Shown here piece by piece: positions 7,609 to 15,814 of a stretch of DNA of 64,000 nucleotides. A program made the translations under genes and the position numbers. Origin of the DNA: Desulfarculaceae bacterium. GTDB lineage: Bacteria > Desulfobacterota > Desulfarculia > Desulfarculales > Desulfarculaceae. How positions within the stretch are numbered: the stretch's first letter is position 1; every line of letters starts with the position of its first letter. Below the pieces are notes generated by a model. That model was given only the letters and a program-made list of their open reading frames with translations. It did not search any database and was not told the DNA's origin. The DNA is taken from contig JAIPDO010000017.1 of the NCBI GenBank assembly GCA_021737645.1, forward strand, positions 1 through 64,000, given 5' to 3'.

Positions 7609-9042
7609 TTAGGCCTTGGTGTAGGTCACCAGATTGGCCATGCCCGCTTCCATGTGATAGAGGTGGTGGCAATGGTGGAACCAGTCGCCGGGATTGTCGG
7701 CAATGAACTCCACGTCCAAACGGCGCATGGGTTCCACGATGGCCGTGTCCTTGACCAGCCAGCGCTCCGGAGGCAGGGCGAAGTTCACTACCCGGAAAAA
7801 ATGCCCGTGCAGATGCATGGGGTGGGGCATCATGCTGCGGTTGAAGTAGCTCAGGCGAACCTTGTCCCCCTGGGCCACGGCCAGGCGCTCACTGTTCGGA
7901 TACAACCGCCCGTTGATGCTCCAGTAGGGCGAGTGCATGCCCCCGCTAAGAACCTGGCGATAGATGCGCCGGGGAGGCCCGGTTGGGTGAGCCACCGGCC
8001 GGGCGGCGGCCAGGTCCCAGTAGGTGGCCAGGCTAAGGCCGGGGTGGAACCGTGGCCCCACCGGGTCGCGGTTTTCCGCTCCCTGATAGACCACGGCCAG
8101 GGCCAGGCCGCTTTCGCCCAGGCCGCTGTCGTGGGCCTGGAGCAGCCAGGCGCCGGGGTTGTCGGCGATGAACTGCACGTCCACCCGCTCGCCCATGGCC
8201 AGGCGCACCACGTCAAAGTCCTTGGGGATCACGTCCTGGCCGTCCAGGGCCAGCACGGTGAGCCGGTGACCGGCCAAGCTGAGGTCGTAGATGGTGGAGG
8301 AGGAGGCGTTGATCAGGCGCAGGCGCACCTTGTCGCCCTTTTTCACCTTGAGCGGTGGGCCATGGGGATACAGCCGCCCGTTGACCGCATAGCCCTGGTA
8401 ATAGGGCTCGGCCAGAGGCCCGCCGGGGGCGGCGGCGCCCCGGCCCATGCCCCGGCCCATGCCCCGGCCCATCATGCCGCCCATGGCGGGACGCCGGGGC
8501 ACCCGGGCGGTGCCCCCGCCGTCGGCCACCACCCAATCGGCCAGCAGCAAGACTTCCTCGCGGTCCCAGCCGCCCACGGCCCGATCGGGCTCCACGATCA
8601 GGGCGCCGTATAGGCCCTGGTCCAGCTGGTAACCGAAATGGGAGTGGTAAAAATAGGTGCCCGCCGGACGAGCGCGGAACTGGTAGGCAAAGCTCTCGCC
8701 CGGAGGCACGGCGGCCATGGTGACGCCTGGGACCCCGTCCATGGGATTGGGCACGGGAAGGCCGTGCCAATGGATTGTGGTGGGTCGAAGTAAGCGGTTT
8801 TTTAAGGATATGCTAAGGCTCTGACCTTCCCGCACCCTCAAGACCGGTCCCGGCGTCTGGCCGTTGTAGGCCATGGCCTTGAATTCTGGCCCCTTACCCA
8901 GATTGATCATGGACTCCTGGGCCACCAGCTCCACCTGGTGCTCGGCGGCCGCCCGCCCCGAAAGCGGCCAGAGGCCGGTAGTGGCGGCCCCGGCCAGAGC
9001 GCCCAGCGATGTCTGTAAAAACCGTCGTCTGGTGTAGTCCAT
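7609..9042 (-). CDS. Tat-exported multicopper oxidase (CopA/CueO-like)
   Basis: A 477-residue three-cupredoxin oxidase. The N-terminus carries a Tat signal (TRRRFLQTSLGALAG). All four copper motifs are present: HWHGLPVP, HSHFGYQ, HPMHLHGH and HHCHHLYHMEAGM, giving the type 1, 2 and 3 copper ligands; the last contains the type 1 Cys and an axial Met. A methionine/arginine-rich insert (MGGMMGRGMGRGMGRG, about residues 185-200) resembles the Met-rich loops that bind Cu(I) in CueO. Likely role: periplasmic oxidation of Cu(I), or of phenolic or metal substrates. An oxygen-using enzyme in an apparent anaerobe suggests oxygen or copper defence. Confidence 0.9.
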   Translation of the reverse strand: MDYTRRRFLQTSLGALAGAATTGLWPLSGRAAAEHQVELVAQESMINLGKGPEFKAMAYNGQTPGPVLRVREGQSLSISLKNRLLRPTTIHWHGLPVPNPMDGVPGVTMAAVPPGESFAYQFRARPAGTYFYHSHFGYQLDQGLYGALIVEPDRAVGGWDREEVLLLADWVVADGGGTARVPRRPAMGGMMGRGMGRGMGRGAAAPGGPLAEPYYQGYAVNGRLYPHGPPLKVKKGDKVRLRLINASSSTIYDLSLAGHRLTVLALDGQDVIPKDFDVVRLAMGERVDVQFIADNPGAWLLQAHDSGLGESGLALAVVYQGAENRDPVGPRFHPGLSLATYWDLAAARPVAHPTGPPRRIYRQVLSGGMHSPYWSINGRLYPNSERLAVAQGDKVRLSYFNRSMMPHPMHLHGHFFRVVNFALPPERWLVKDTAIVEPMRRLDVEFIADNPGDWFHHCHHLYHMEAGMANLVTYTKA

Positions 9043-9267
9043 GGGTTCAGTCCAAGGTTAAGGGGTGCTGTTGTCGCTACTTGTTGGTAGCAGCACCCGT
9101 GCCAAGAGCCCCGGCGGCCCGGCCTAAGAAAAACAAGCTGAATTATCAAATAGATAGGCAGGGCGGTCGTTTTAAGGAGCGGTGCGGGGTTTGTCTCCGG
9201 CGCATAAATTTTATGCAACCGGGCGCATGACCGGGAAAATCATTCCCGCTGCCGTGCGATATGCGGC

Positions 9268-9450
9268 TTAGGCTTTTTCCAGAGCCTCCAGTTCGCGGTC
9301 CAGCTCGGCCAGAGCCTCCTCGGCGTCCTCCACCCGCTGCCACTGCCAGGGGCGCACCGAGTGGGCCGGCAAGGCGGCCCGGGCCTGTTCCACGTCCTCG
9401 ATCAGCCTACGGCGCTGAGCCAATAATTCTTCCCGTTGCTGACTACTCAT
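9268..9450 (-). CDS. Small coiled-coil protein, 60 residues
   Basis: Starts at the ATG 9448-9450 behind a clear GCGAGGAG ribosome binding site. The product is highly charged and almost entirely helical: an N-terminal helix (SSQQREELLAQRRRLIEDV), a short link with three aromatic residues, and a second acidic helix (DAEEALAELDRELEALEKA), consistent with a helical hairpin or coiled-coil dimer. Function unknown. It is divergent from the selenoprotein candidate, sharing a 162 bp promoter region. Confidence 0.65.
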   Translation of the reverse strand: MSSQQREELLAQRRRLIEDVEQARAALPAHSVRPWQWQRVEDAEEALAELDRELEALEKA

Positions 9451-9519
9451 GTAACTCCTCGCCAACAGGTTGTTGTTATATTGTGAAGGCAAAAGCCTCG
9501 ATGATGCAAATTTCCCGCC

Positions 9520-9548
9520 CTGGCGAGGACAAAACCTCCTGGTACAAT
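9520..9548 (+). promoter_or_regulatory. Putative promoter of the selenoprotein candidate
   Basis: A good -10 (TACAAT, 9543-9548) with a weak -35 (CTGGCG, 9520-9525) at 17 bp spacing. It lies 64 bp upstream of the ATG at 9613. Only the -10 is a strong match. Confidence 0.4.
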
Positions 9549-9612
9549 AGAACAAGCGGGTTGCCATAGGGCATCCCCATAGCCCCAACCAGACAAACCC
9601 CGCGAGGTGCGC

Positions 9613-9921
9613 ATGCGCGTAGAGATCACCCCCGAGGCCCGTGAGTGGTTGGCCGCCCGAGGCAACCAGCTGACCATAATGCCCCCGGCCAAAAGCGGCG
9701 GCTGAGCCCCCGCCACCGGGGCGCGGTTCGCGCCCCAGCCGCCGGAACAGGACCAGATCCATCTTTTCAACCGGCAAGAGGTGGATGGCGTGGAGGTGTT
9801 TTTGCAGCGGGGCCTGATGCTGGCCGGACCCAAGATCTATGTCAGCCTGGGCGGCTTCTGGCGTCTGCGCTGGCTGAAGGTGGATGGCGTGGCCGCCCTG
9901 GCCGCCGCCTGCTCTTTCTAA
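9613..9921 (+). CDS. Probable selenoprotein, HesB-like / CC-Se motif type, with in-frame UGA
   Basis: The frame starts at ATG 9613 (GCGAGG six bases upstream), runs 30 codons to TGA 9703-9705, and continues open for 71 more codons to TAA. The N-terminal half (RVEITPEAREWLAARG, then LTIMPPAKSGG) and the C-terminal half (QEVDGVEVFLQRGLMLAGP) read as one protein in one frame with the same base composition as neighbours. The TGA sits where HesB/IscA-like small proteins carry a cysteine in a Gly-Gly-Cys turn, and a 7 bp hairpin follows at SECIS distance. Translated with Sec at codon 31 it gives 102 residues. Role unknown, perhaps redox or Fe-S/metal binding. The alternative is a nonsense-mutated gene, which the hairpin argues against. 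Confidence 0.72.
9718..9736 (+). promoter_or_regulatory. SECIS-like hairpin after the UGA codon
   Basis: A perfect 7 bp stem (GGGGCGC, 9718-9724, with GCGCCCC, 9730-9736) and loop GGUUC. The first loop G is 20 bases after the UGA, inside the distance range known for bacterial SECIS elements (about 16-37), and the loop carries the GU required by SelB in E. coli-type elements. It lies inside the coding frame, as bacterial SECIS elements do. Confidence 0.68.
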
Positions 9922-10368
9922 ATCGATAGCCCCGCCGCTTGGCGGTACAAGCTCACAGCTATCCCCGGACGCCTCGGGAGGGTTGGGTAACCTTCTGCGG
10001 GCAGAGATTGCTTCGTCGCTTCGCTCCTCGCAACGACAAGGGGATGTTGGGTTTCGCTGCGCCCTACCCAACCTACGCCAACTCTAAATTTCTGCTGAAA
10101 TAGACCGCCGTAAAATTTTCGCGGCATAGCCAGGCACCGCAGGGCAAGGCGGCAGGCGAACGAAGGACGCAGGGGTAGTAGCCCTACCCCGAGGACTGAG
10201 TGACACCGACAACGCAGCCATGCGGGGTCTGGCGAAGCCGCGCGGCACAGCCAGGGAGTGCCAGGCAAGGCGTTCGGCAAGCGAAAGCCGGAGGCGTGGC
10301 AAAAGCCACATCGAGGCTTGAGCTCCGCCGACAACGCGGCATGGCGCTTCCTGGCTGTGCCGCCACTT
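9922..10368. repeat. Repeat island between the selenoprotein and MFS genes (C, B, A4, A5)
   Basis: This 447 bp convergent spacer holds, in order, a short C unit (10004-10040, core cgcttcgctcctcgcaacga), B2 (10045-10079), A4 (10121-10241) and A5 (10242-10363). A4 has the standard family A ends. A5 is a full inverted-repeat version: gcggcacagccagg at 10242-10255 is repeated as its exact complement at 10350-10363. A5 ends five bases from the MFS stop codon. I see no gene in it. Confidence 0.85.
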
Positions 10369-11640
10369 CTAACCCTCGGCCACTGTCTGCCCCTCGCCGA
10401 TAGCTTTGCTGTCGGGGATGAACAGATACAGCACCCCGGCCAGGCACAGGCCCCCGGCCATGAACAGCCACACCGGCCAGTAACCATCGATGCCTTGCAT
10501 GGACGAGGGGTCACCGCCCACCAAAAATCCCGCCGTCTGCATGAGCGCCGCCGCGCCCAGCATGGTGTAGAGGTTTATGCCGGTCAAGGCCCGGGCGGCC
10601 AGATGATCGGGCAACAGCTCCTTGATATGGGGATACATCACCTGCCCCGGGGCGGACATCAGGCCCAGGCCAAAGAACAGGGCGCAGAGCACCCACACCG
10701 GCATACCCTGCATCAGTCCCAGGGAGAGGACCAGGGCGGCCCAGATGAACAGCGCCGGCAGCACCACCCATTTGCGGGTGCGCAAAACCTCGTCGCTGAC
10801 CCGGCCCCAAAAAGGCAGGCCGATCATGTAGCCGATGGTCACGAACAGCAGAATGTTGCCGGCTTGTATCTGGCTCAGGCCCAGGCCGTTCATGAGGTAT
10901 GGCCCGGCCCATAGGCCCTGCAGGGCCATTAGGCATCCGTAGCGGAAAAAGGTGCCCACGCCGATGATCCAATAATAACGGCGCCGGAATAGCTGACCCA
11001 GGCCCTTTAGGGGGCTTTCCTGGGCCACCCGGGGGAGTTCCACTCCCGGCGGTGTGTTTCGCACCACCCAATAAAAAACGGAGATGACCAAGGCGTTGAG
11101 CACGGCCACTATGACGAAAGCCCCACGCCAGCCCACGGCCTGGGAGATGTAGACCAGGGGGGTGGCGGCCAGGAACTGGCCCGCGGTGCTGATCCCCACC
11201 ACGGCCCCGGTGAGGGTGGCGAAGCGCCGGGGCGGAAACCAGGCGGCGATGAGCATCATGGCCCCCACCATGTTGCCGCTTACGCCCACCCCCAAGAGCA
11301 CCCGCCCCACCGTGGCCATGCCCGCCCCCTGGGCCGTGGCAAAGGTAAGCGCCCCGGCCACGGCCACCAGGTTGAGCAGGGTTATGGTAATCCGGGTGCC
11401 CCAGCGGTCCAGAAAAAGGCCCAGAGGAATCTGGGCGGCGGCGAAGGCATAGAAAAAAGCGGCGGACAGGTCGCTGAGCTGCGAGGGGCTGAGGCCCATG
11501 TCGGCGGTAAGCTGGGGGCTGATCACCGTGACCGAGACACGGTAGAACATGCTCAACATATAGCTGCAGATGCAGACCAGATATATGGCCCAAGCACGGC
11601 TGCTGCCGCCCGTCTGGGCGTTGAAACTCAGGTTATTCAT
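10369..11640 (-). CDS. MFS transporter
   Basis: A 423-residue major facilitator with about 12 predicted membrane helices. The loop 2-3 motif A region reads GLFLDRWGTRI, and loop 8-9 has the related FWGRVSDEV. The central cytoplasmic loop (about residues 200-220, RNTPPGVELPRVAQ) separates the two six-helix halves. The overall form resembles the anion/organic acid branch of the superfamily (NarK/OFA/ACS-like), but no residue fixes the substrate. Its stop codon is five bases from repeat A5, and the tiny lipoprotein gene ends 41 bp upstream of its start. Confidence 0.85.
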   Translation of the reverse strand: MNNLSFNAQTGGSSRAWAIYLVCICSYMLSMFYRVSVTVISPQLTADMGLSPSQLSDLSAAFFYAFAAAQIPLGLFLDRWGTRITITLLNLVAVAGALTFATAQGAGMATVGRVLLGVGVSGNMVGAMMLIAAWFPPRRFATLTGAVVGISTAGQFLAATPLVYISQAVGWRGAFVIVAVLNALVISVFYWVVRNTPPGVELPRVAQESPLKGLGQLFRRRYYWIIGVGTFFRYGCLMALQGLWAGPYLMNGLGLSQIQAGNILLFVTIGYMIGLPFWGRVSDEVLRTRKWVVLPALFIWAALVLSLGLMQGMPVWVLCALFFGLGLMSAPGQVMYPHIKELLPDHLAARALTGINLYTMLGAAALMQTAGFLVGGDPSSMQGIDGYWPVWLFMAGGLCLAGVLYLFIPDSKAIGEGQTVAEG

Positions 11641-11680
11641 GCGAGAAATGATACCCCCCGACTAGGCGACGGGCATCCCC

Positions 11681-11857
11681 CTAGGAATTTGTTATCAACA
11701 CTTCATAATTATTAAGCGGCAAAGCCCCCAGCTCGCCCGGCTCCCAATCGCCCACCCCGCCCCAAAACTCGCCCCCGCAGCCGGACGACAAAAGCAGCCC
11801 GGCCAGCAGCAGGGCGGCCAGGCACAAGCGGCGGTAATTGGGGGTGAACAAGTTCAA
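11681..11857 (-). CDS. Small lipoprotein, 58 residues, TTG start
   Basis: Read from the TTG at 11857, which follows GGAGGAG by seven bases. The product has a charged N-terminus (YRRL), a hydrophobic segment (CLAALLLAGLLL), and a lipobox LSSGC giving a lipid-modified Cys at residue 27, leaving a mature peptide of only 32 residues rich in Gly, Trp and acidic residues. This is the typical layout of tiny outer-membrane or periplasmic lipoproteins. Function unknown. It is on the same strand as the MFS gene, 40 bp upstream of it. Confidence 0.6.
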   Translation of the reverse strand: MNLFTPNYRRLCLAALLLAGLLLSSGCGGEFWGGVGDWEPGELGALPLNNYEVLITNS

Positions 11858-11912
11858 GGCAAGGCTCCTCCAGGCAGGGCTTTCTTATTATTAAGGCACA
11901 AACGCCCCGCAT

Positions 11913-11943
11913 AAAAAAGTGGGGCGGGAAAAGATCCCGCCCC
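11913..11943 (-). terminator. Rho-independent terminator after the M16 peptidase gene
   Basis: On the minus strand a stem GGGGCGGG/CCCGCCCC (8 bp, 7-base loop) is followed by A then six T. It lies 27 bp after the peptidase stop codon. Confidence 0.85.
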
Positions 11944-11969
11944 GGCGCGTTCATGATTGGCGCGGCGGC

Positions 11970-14606
11970 CTACTTGGCCTTGGGCTGGGCCTCTTTTTTG
12001 GGCGGCGGCCCGGCGATAAGCTCGGCCCGGTGCTCGGGGTTCAGGTACTGCTTCACCGTGGCCAGCACCTCATCGGCGCTCACCGCCTTTATCTTCTCCG
12101 GCACCTTGGTGTAGGCCAGCCAGCCCAGGCCGTTGAGCTCGCCCCCGGCCATGGCCGATGCCTGGGAGGCGTAGCTTTGCAGGCCGATGGCGTAGCCGCC
12201 CAGGTAGTAGGCCTTGGCCCGGGCCATCTCCTTGGGGCTGGGGGCCTGGGCGTGCATCCGGCCCAAGTGCTCGCCTATGCCCGCCAGGGCGGCCTGCTCC
12301 TTGCCCGGCCCCACGCCCATGTAGATGCCGAAGATGCCCCCGCCCTTGGCCGGGCTGTAGAAGGGCTGCACCGCGTAGGCCAGGGAGCGCTTGTCCCGGA
12401 GGTCGCCGAAGAGCCGCCCGCCCATGCCGCCCAGCACCGCGTCGGCCAGCTCCAGGGGCCAGCGCTGGGGCGACTCCAGGCCGGGAGCCACGAAGCCCAG
12501 CATGATCTGGCTCTGCTTGGCCTGGGGCTCGTCGATCTTGTCCACCTTGGGCTGGGCCGGGGTGGTCAGGGGCGCGATCTTAACCGCCGCCGCTTGGCCC
12601 TTGAGGCCGCCCAGCAGACGCTTGGCCTCGGCGATGAACTCCTGGGGGTCCACATCGCCCACCACGGCCAGCACGCAGCCACCCGGCCCACGCAGGCGGG
12701 CCATGGCCGCCTTGAGCTGGTCCGGGCCCATCTTGGCCAGAGTGGCCGGAGTGCCCAGGGGGTCGTGGCCAAAGGGATGGTCGCCGTAGACCAGGCGGCG
12801 GAAGCGCTTGAAGGCCCGAGCCACCGGCGAATTTTGCTGGGCCCGCAGGGCGGCGAGCTGCTCTTTCCTGGCCCGCTCCACCTGATCGGCCGGGAAGCTG
12901 GCCGTGGTCCAGACTTGGGTCATCAGCTCCAGGCCCCGCTTCCAGTCCTGGGCCAAAAAGCTGCCCGAGAGCCCGGCGCTGGTCTTGGAGCTAAAGCCGC
13001 TGAGCGAACCGGCCATGTCCTCCAGCTCCCGGGTCAACTCCTCGTAGCTCATGTCCTTGGCGCCCCGCTCCACCGCCCGGGACCACAGGCTGTAAAGCCC
13101 CGCCTGCTTATCGCTCTCCGCCGCCTGCCCACCCGGCGCGGCCAGCAGATAAGACACCAGGGGCACGGCCCGAGCGGGCTTGATAAGAAGAGTCAAGCCG
13201 TTTTCCAGCACCACCCGCTGGGGCTGGTCCGGGGCCGTTTTGGCCGGGGCCTGGGTGTAGGCGGCCATGGCCGCTTTCTTGAGGGCGGCCAGGTCGGGCA
13301 CCTTGGCGCCTTCGGGCACCTGGATCACCACCGAGAGCCCGGCCGGGCTCAGCCAGCGGCGGGCGGTGTCGGCCACCGCCGCCGCGTCCACCGCGTTGAA
13401 GCGCTGGGTGTAGGTGGCCATGTGCTCAAAGCCGCCCCGGAACATCTCAAAGTAGCCCAGCTCCCGAGCCTGGCCCTGCATGGTCTGGCGGGAGCGCACA
13501 AAAGAGGCGGCCAGGTTCACCCGGGCGCGTTTCAGCTCCGCGCCGGAGGGTGGCTGGGTGGCCAGGGTCATGGCCTGCTTGAGCATGGCGGGCCAGGCGG
13601 CGGCCACCTTGTCCGGGGCCAGGGAGGCCTCCACCTCGAACAGGCCCACCCCCTCGGGGGTGTAGGCAGAGGAGTCGGCGGAGTCCACCAGGCCCTGCTT
13701 TTCCTTGAGGTTGCTCCACAGGCGGCTGGTCTGGCCGTCGCCCAGGACGGTGGAGGCCATGTCCAACGGATAGACCACCGGGTCGGGCAGGCCGGGAGTG
13801 AGCCACACCATGCTTATGCTGGCCTGGCTCACCTTGTCGCGCATGATGGCCAAGCGCGGCCCCAGGGTCCGCTTGTCCGGGGGCAGAGTAAAGGCCGGGG
13901 CTGGCTTGTTTGAAACAGGGGCAAAGGCCTTGGCGATCAAGGGCAGTATTTCTGCGGTCTTGAAGTCGCCCACCGCCACCACCAGCATTCCCGGCGCGCG
14001 GTACCAGCGGGCCCGGTAGTCCAGAATGTCCTGGCGGCTGATGGCCTTGACCGAGGCGATGGAGCCGATTATGGGACGGCCGTAGGGGGAGTCGCCAAAG
14101 GCCTGGGAGAACACCTTCCAGCCCATGCGCCGGGCCGGGTTGTTCTGGTTCATGCGGATCTCTTCGATCACCACCTCTTTTTCCTTGGCCAGCTCAGCCG
14201 CGTCAAAAGAAGCGTTAACCACCGCATCGGCCAGGATGTCCAGAGCCGGGCCCGCCGAGGCGCTGGCCGCGGTCACATAATAATTGGTGTGGTCAAAGGT
14301 GGTGTAGGCGTTCACCTCGCCGCCCAGGGCCTCGATCTCGTTGGCCATCTGTCCGGCCGGGCGGCGCGGGGTGCCCTTGAAGATCATGTGCTCGATCAGA
14401 TGGGTGATGCCGTATTCGCCTTTTTTCTCGTAAATGGAACCGGCCCGCACCCATACCTGGAAGGAAACCACCGGGGCCTCGTGGTTCTCGGAGGTGATGA
14501 CCTTCAGGCCGTTGGGCAAGGTGTGGCGTTGGGGCGCGGCCCAGGCAGCCAGGGGAACCAGCAGAATTATCAGTAGAAATACCAGGATCGGCGAAAGCCG
14601 GCGCAT
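11970..14606 (-). CDS. Exported M16 family zinc peptidase, two-repeat form
   Basis: An 878-residue periplasmic insulinase-type peptidase with a signal peptide (LSPILVFLLIILLVPLAAWAA). The active zinc site is in the first half: HLIEHMIFKG (the inverted HxxEH motif) with the downstream Glu region NEIEALGGEVNAYT. The second half (about residue 430 onward) is the inactive companion repeat lacking HxxEH. This one-chain, two-repeat layout is the pitrilysin/PqqL-like form. Likely role is peptide degradation in the periplasm. The start at 14606 is chosen because GGGAGAG precedes it and the signal peptide begins there; an upstream in-frame start 51 bp away would bury the signal. Confidence 0.9.
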   Translation of the reverse strand: MRRLSPILVFLLIILLVPLAAWAAPQRHTLPNGLKVITSENHEAPVVSFQVWVRAGSIYEKKGEYGITHLIEHMIFKGTPRRPAGQMANEIEALGGEVNAYTTFDHTNYYVTAASASAGPALDILADAVVNASFDAAELAKEKEVVIEEIRMNQNNPARRMGWKVFSQAFGDSPYGRPIIGSIASVKAISRQDILDYRARWYRAPGMLVVAVGDFKTAEILPLIAKAFAPVSNKPAPAFTLPPDKRTLGPRLAIMRDKVSQASISMVWLTPGLPDPVVYPLDMASTVLGDGQTSRLWSNLKEKQGLVDSADSSAYTPEGVGLFEVEASLAPDKVAAAWPAMLKQAMTLATQPPSGAELKRARVNLAASFVRSRQTMQGQARELGYFEMFRGGFEHMATYTQRFNAVDAAAVADTARRWLSPAGLSVVIQVPEGAKVPDLAALKKAAMAAYTQAPAKTAPDQPQRVVLENGLTLLIKPARAVPLVSYLLAAPGGQAAESDKQAGLYSLWSRAVERGAKDMSYEELTRELEDMAGSLSGFSSKTSAGLSGSFLAQDWKRGLELMTQVWTTASFPADQVERARKEQLAALRAQQNSPVARAFKRFRRLVYGDHPFGHDPLGTPATLAKMGPDQLKAAMARLRGPGGCVLAVVGDVDPQEFIAEAKRLLGGLKGQAAAVKIAPLTTPAQPKVDKIDEPQAKQSQIMLGFVAPGLESPQRWPLELADAVLGGMGGRLFGDLRDKRSLAYAVQPFYSPAKGGGIFGIYMGVGPGKEQAALAGIGEHLGRMHAQAPSPKEMARAKAYYLGGYAIGLQSYASQASAMAGGELNGLGWLAYTKVPEKIKAVSADEVLATVKQYLNPEHRAELIAGPPPKKEAQPKAK

Positions 14607-14714
14607 GTTTTTCTCTCCCGCGAGGCAGCGGCCTCGGGCTGGTGTGGTTGATCGCATATGAATATAAGCTTAAGACCGATAGCCTGCCCCTTCAACCCTT
14701 GAACAGTTCTGGTC

Positions 14715-14720
14715 TATAAT
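14715..14720 (+). promoter_or_regulatory. Putative -10 element for the membrane protein at 14759
   Basis: A perfect TATAAT 38 bp ahead of the ATG; no good -35 is seen at 16-18 bp spacing, so activity may need an activator. Confidence 0.4.
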
Positions 14721-14758
14721 GGGGCCGACATCCCAACCGGCGCGACAAGGAGAGCGGC

Positions 14759-15232
14759 ATGGAGTTTAACCTGAGATTCGTCTGGCTGGGCAAGCTAGCC
14801 CTCGTGGCCCTGGCCCTGATGCTGGCCAGCGACCTGCTGCTGCTCTCCAACCTGCCCATGCATCTTTACGCCATGTATCTGGGCATCACCCTCACCCTGG
14901 TAACCGTCTACTTTGTCTCGCGGATGCGCACCGCCAAGGTCGAGGGTCGCCGGGCTTTGCCCCACGTGTACCGGCTGCTGTTCATGAACCTCACCGGCTT
15001 CGTGCTCAGCCTTGCCTGGACCCTGTGCTATTTTCGCCTGGAAGGGGCTTTCGCGGGCCTGGACCTGGACTTGTTGGGACCCAAGTTGCTGGGCATTTAT
15101 ATCTCCAACTTCACCGTAAAGGCTGTCATGCTCTCCCTGGCCGTGCTCTGCCTGGCCGATGCCTTTCAGCGGGGCAAGGGCAGTGGAGGCAAGGCGGAAG
15201 AGGAATGCGACCGGCCCGAGGGAAAGCTCTAG
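14759..15232 (+). CDS. Four-helix membrane protein of unknown function
   Basis: A 157-residue protein with four predicted membrane helices: about residues 10-30 (LGKLALVALALMLASDLLLLS), 35-55 (LYAMYLGITLTLVTVYFVS), 75-98 and 112-138. The C-terminal tail is charged and lysine/glutamate rich (GKGSGGKAEEECD). The ribosome binding site AAGGAG lies six bases before the ATG. No family recognised. It is divergent from the M16 peptidase gene. Confidence 0.7.
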   Translation: MEFNLRFVWLGKLALVALALMLASDLLLLSNLPMHLYAMYLGITLTLVTVYFVSRMRTAKVEGRRALPHVYRLLFMNLTGFVLSLAWTLCYFRLEGAFAGLDLDLLGPKLLGIYISNFTVKAVMLSLAVLCLADAFQRGKGSGGKAEEECDRPEGKL

Positions 15233-15263
15233 CAAAAGTGCTCTAGCCCTTCAGCAATAGTTT

Positions 15264-15372
15264 TCATCGCGAGGAGCATCTTGGAAAAGATGCGATGTGG
15301 CTATCTTCGCCTTCCCCCGAGCGGGGTGGGCGCGGAGGGCGGTTGGGCCGTGTCTCAGGGGCAAGGTATGAC
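15264..15372. repeat. Family C intergenic repeat, copy C1
   Basis: Begins tcatcgcgaggagcatcttg, continues through gaaaagatgcgatgtgg and cttcgccttcccccgagc, and ends near ggcaaggtatgaca. The same series of blocks occurs at 35917 and 43864. Confidence 0.8.
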
Positions 15373-15575
15373 AATCTACTGCACATGATCCGGGAGTTTC
15401 ATATGCAAGGCGAGGATGTCAAGCGACCCATGGAACGGCTGATCAGGCGGATCATCAAAGCCGCTTCCAGAATATTCTACGGTGGCCGTAGGTGGTGGGT
15501 GCCTGTGGCGTAGTTGTTTCCCCTCGCACACCATTACCGGGCAGTGTTTGTTACAGGCTGACCGGGGACAGCCGA

Positions 15576-15605
15576 TTGACCGGGAAAAATGGTCTAGTTT
15601 ACAAT
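15576..15605 (+). promoter_or_regulatory. Promoter upstream of the cysteine-rich secreted protein
   Basis: TTGACC (15576-15581), 18 bp spacer, TACAAT (15600-15605): five of six matches at each element. The predicted transcript starts about 15612 and runs about 200 bases before the next gene. Confidence 0.6.
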
Positions 15606-15814
15606 GATCAAAGTACAAGAGATTGCGACTACCGCTTTGATTTTAGTGAGAAATCGTCTCAAAAAATAGGTCGTAAGGCCTTTGGATGGTATCGGGACGA
15701 GCCACAGGCTTTACCAAAAGCATCAGAAGGCCTGAAAAAGAGGCGGCGCGGCGACTGCCGCATAATCTCGGTTGATTTCACATGACCTAAACATTAGCGA
15801 AGGGAGCCGATGGC

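Larger units (their letters stand above)
15233..15814. other. Gene-poor spacer with a C repeat and a promoter
   Basis: This 582 bp stretch is lower in GC than its surroundings in its second half. It contains a family C repeat (15264-15372) and a strong promoter (15576-15605) that would give the next gene a 5' untranslated region of about 200 bases. Short open frames here have no ribosome binding site or recognisable product. Confidence 0.6.

Noticed and set aside
9703-9705. In-frame TGA read as a nonsense mutation in a dead gene
   Set aside because: The frame stays open for 71 codons after it with unchanged composition, and a SECIS-like hairpin stands at the right distance, so a selenocysteine codon is the better reading.
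10084-10311. Open frames through the A4/A5 repeats reading RPSFACRLAL and similar
   Set aside because: They are translations of family A repeats, shared by all copies, without start signals.
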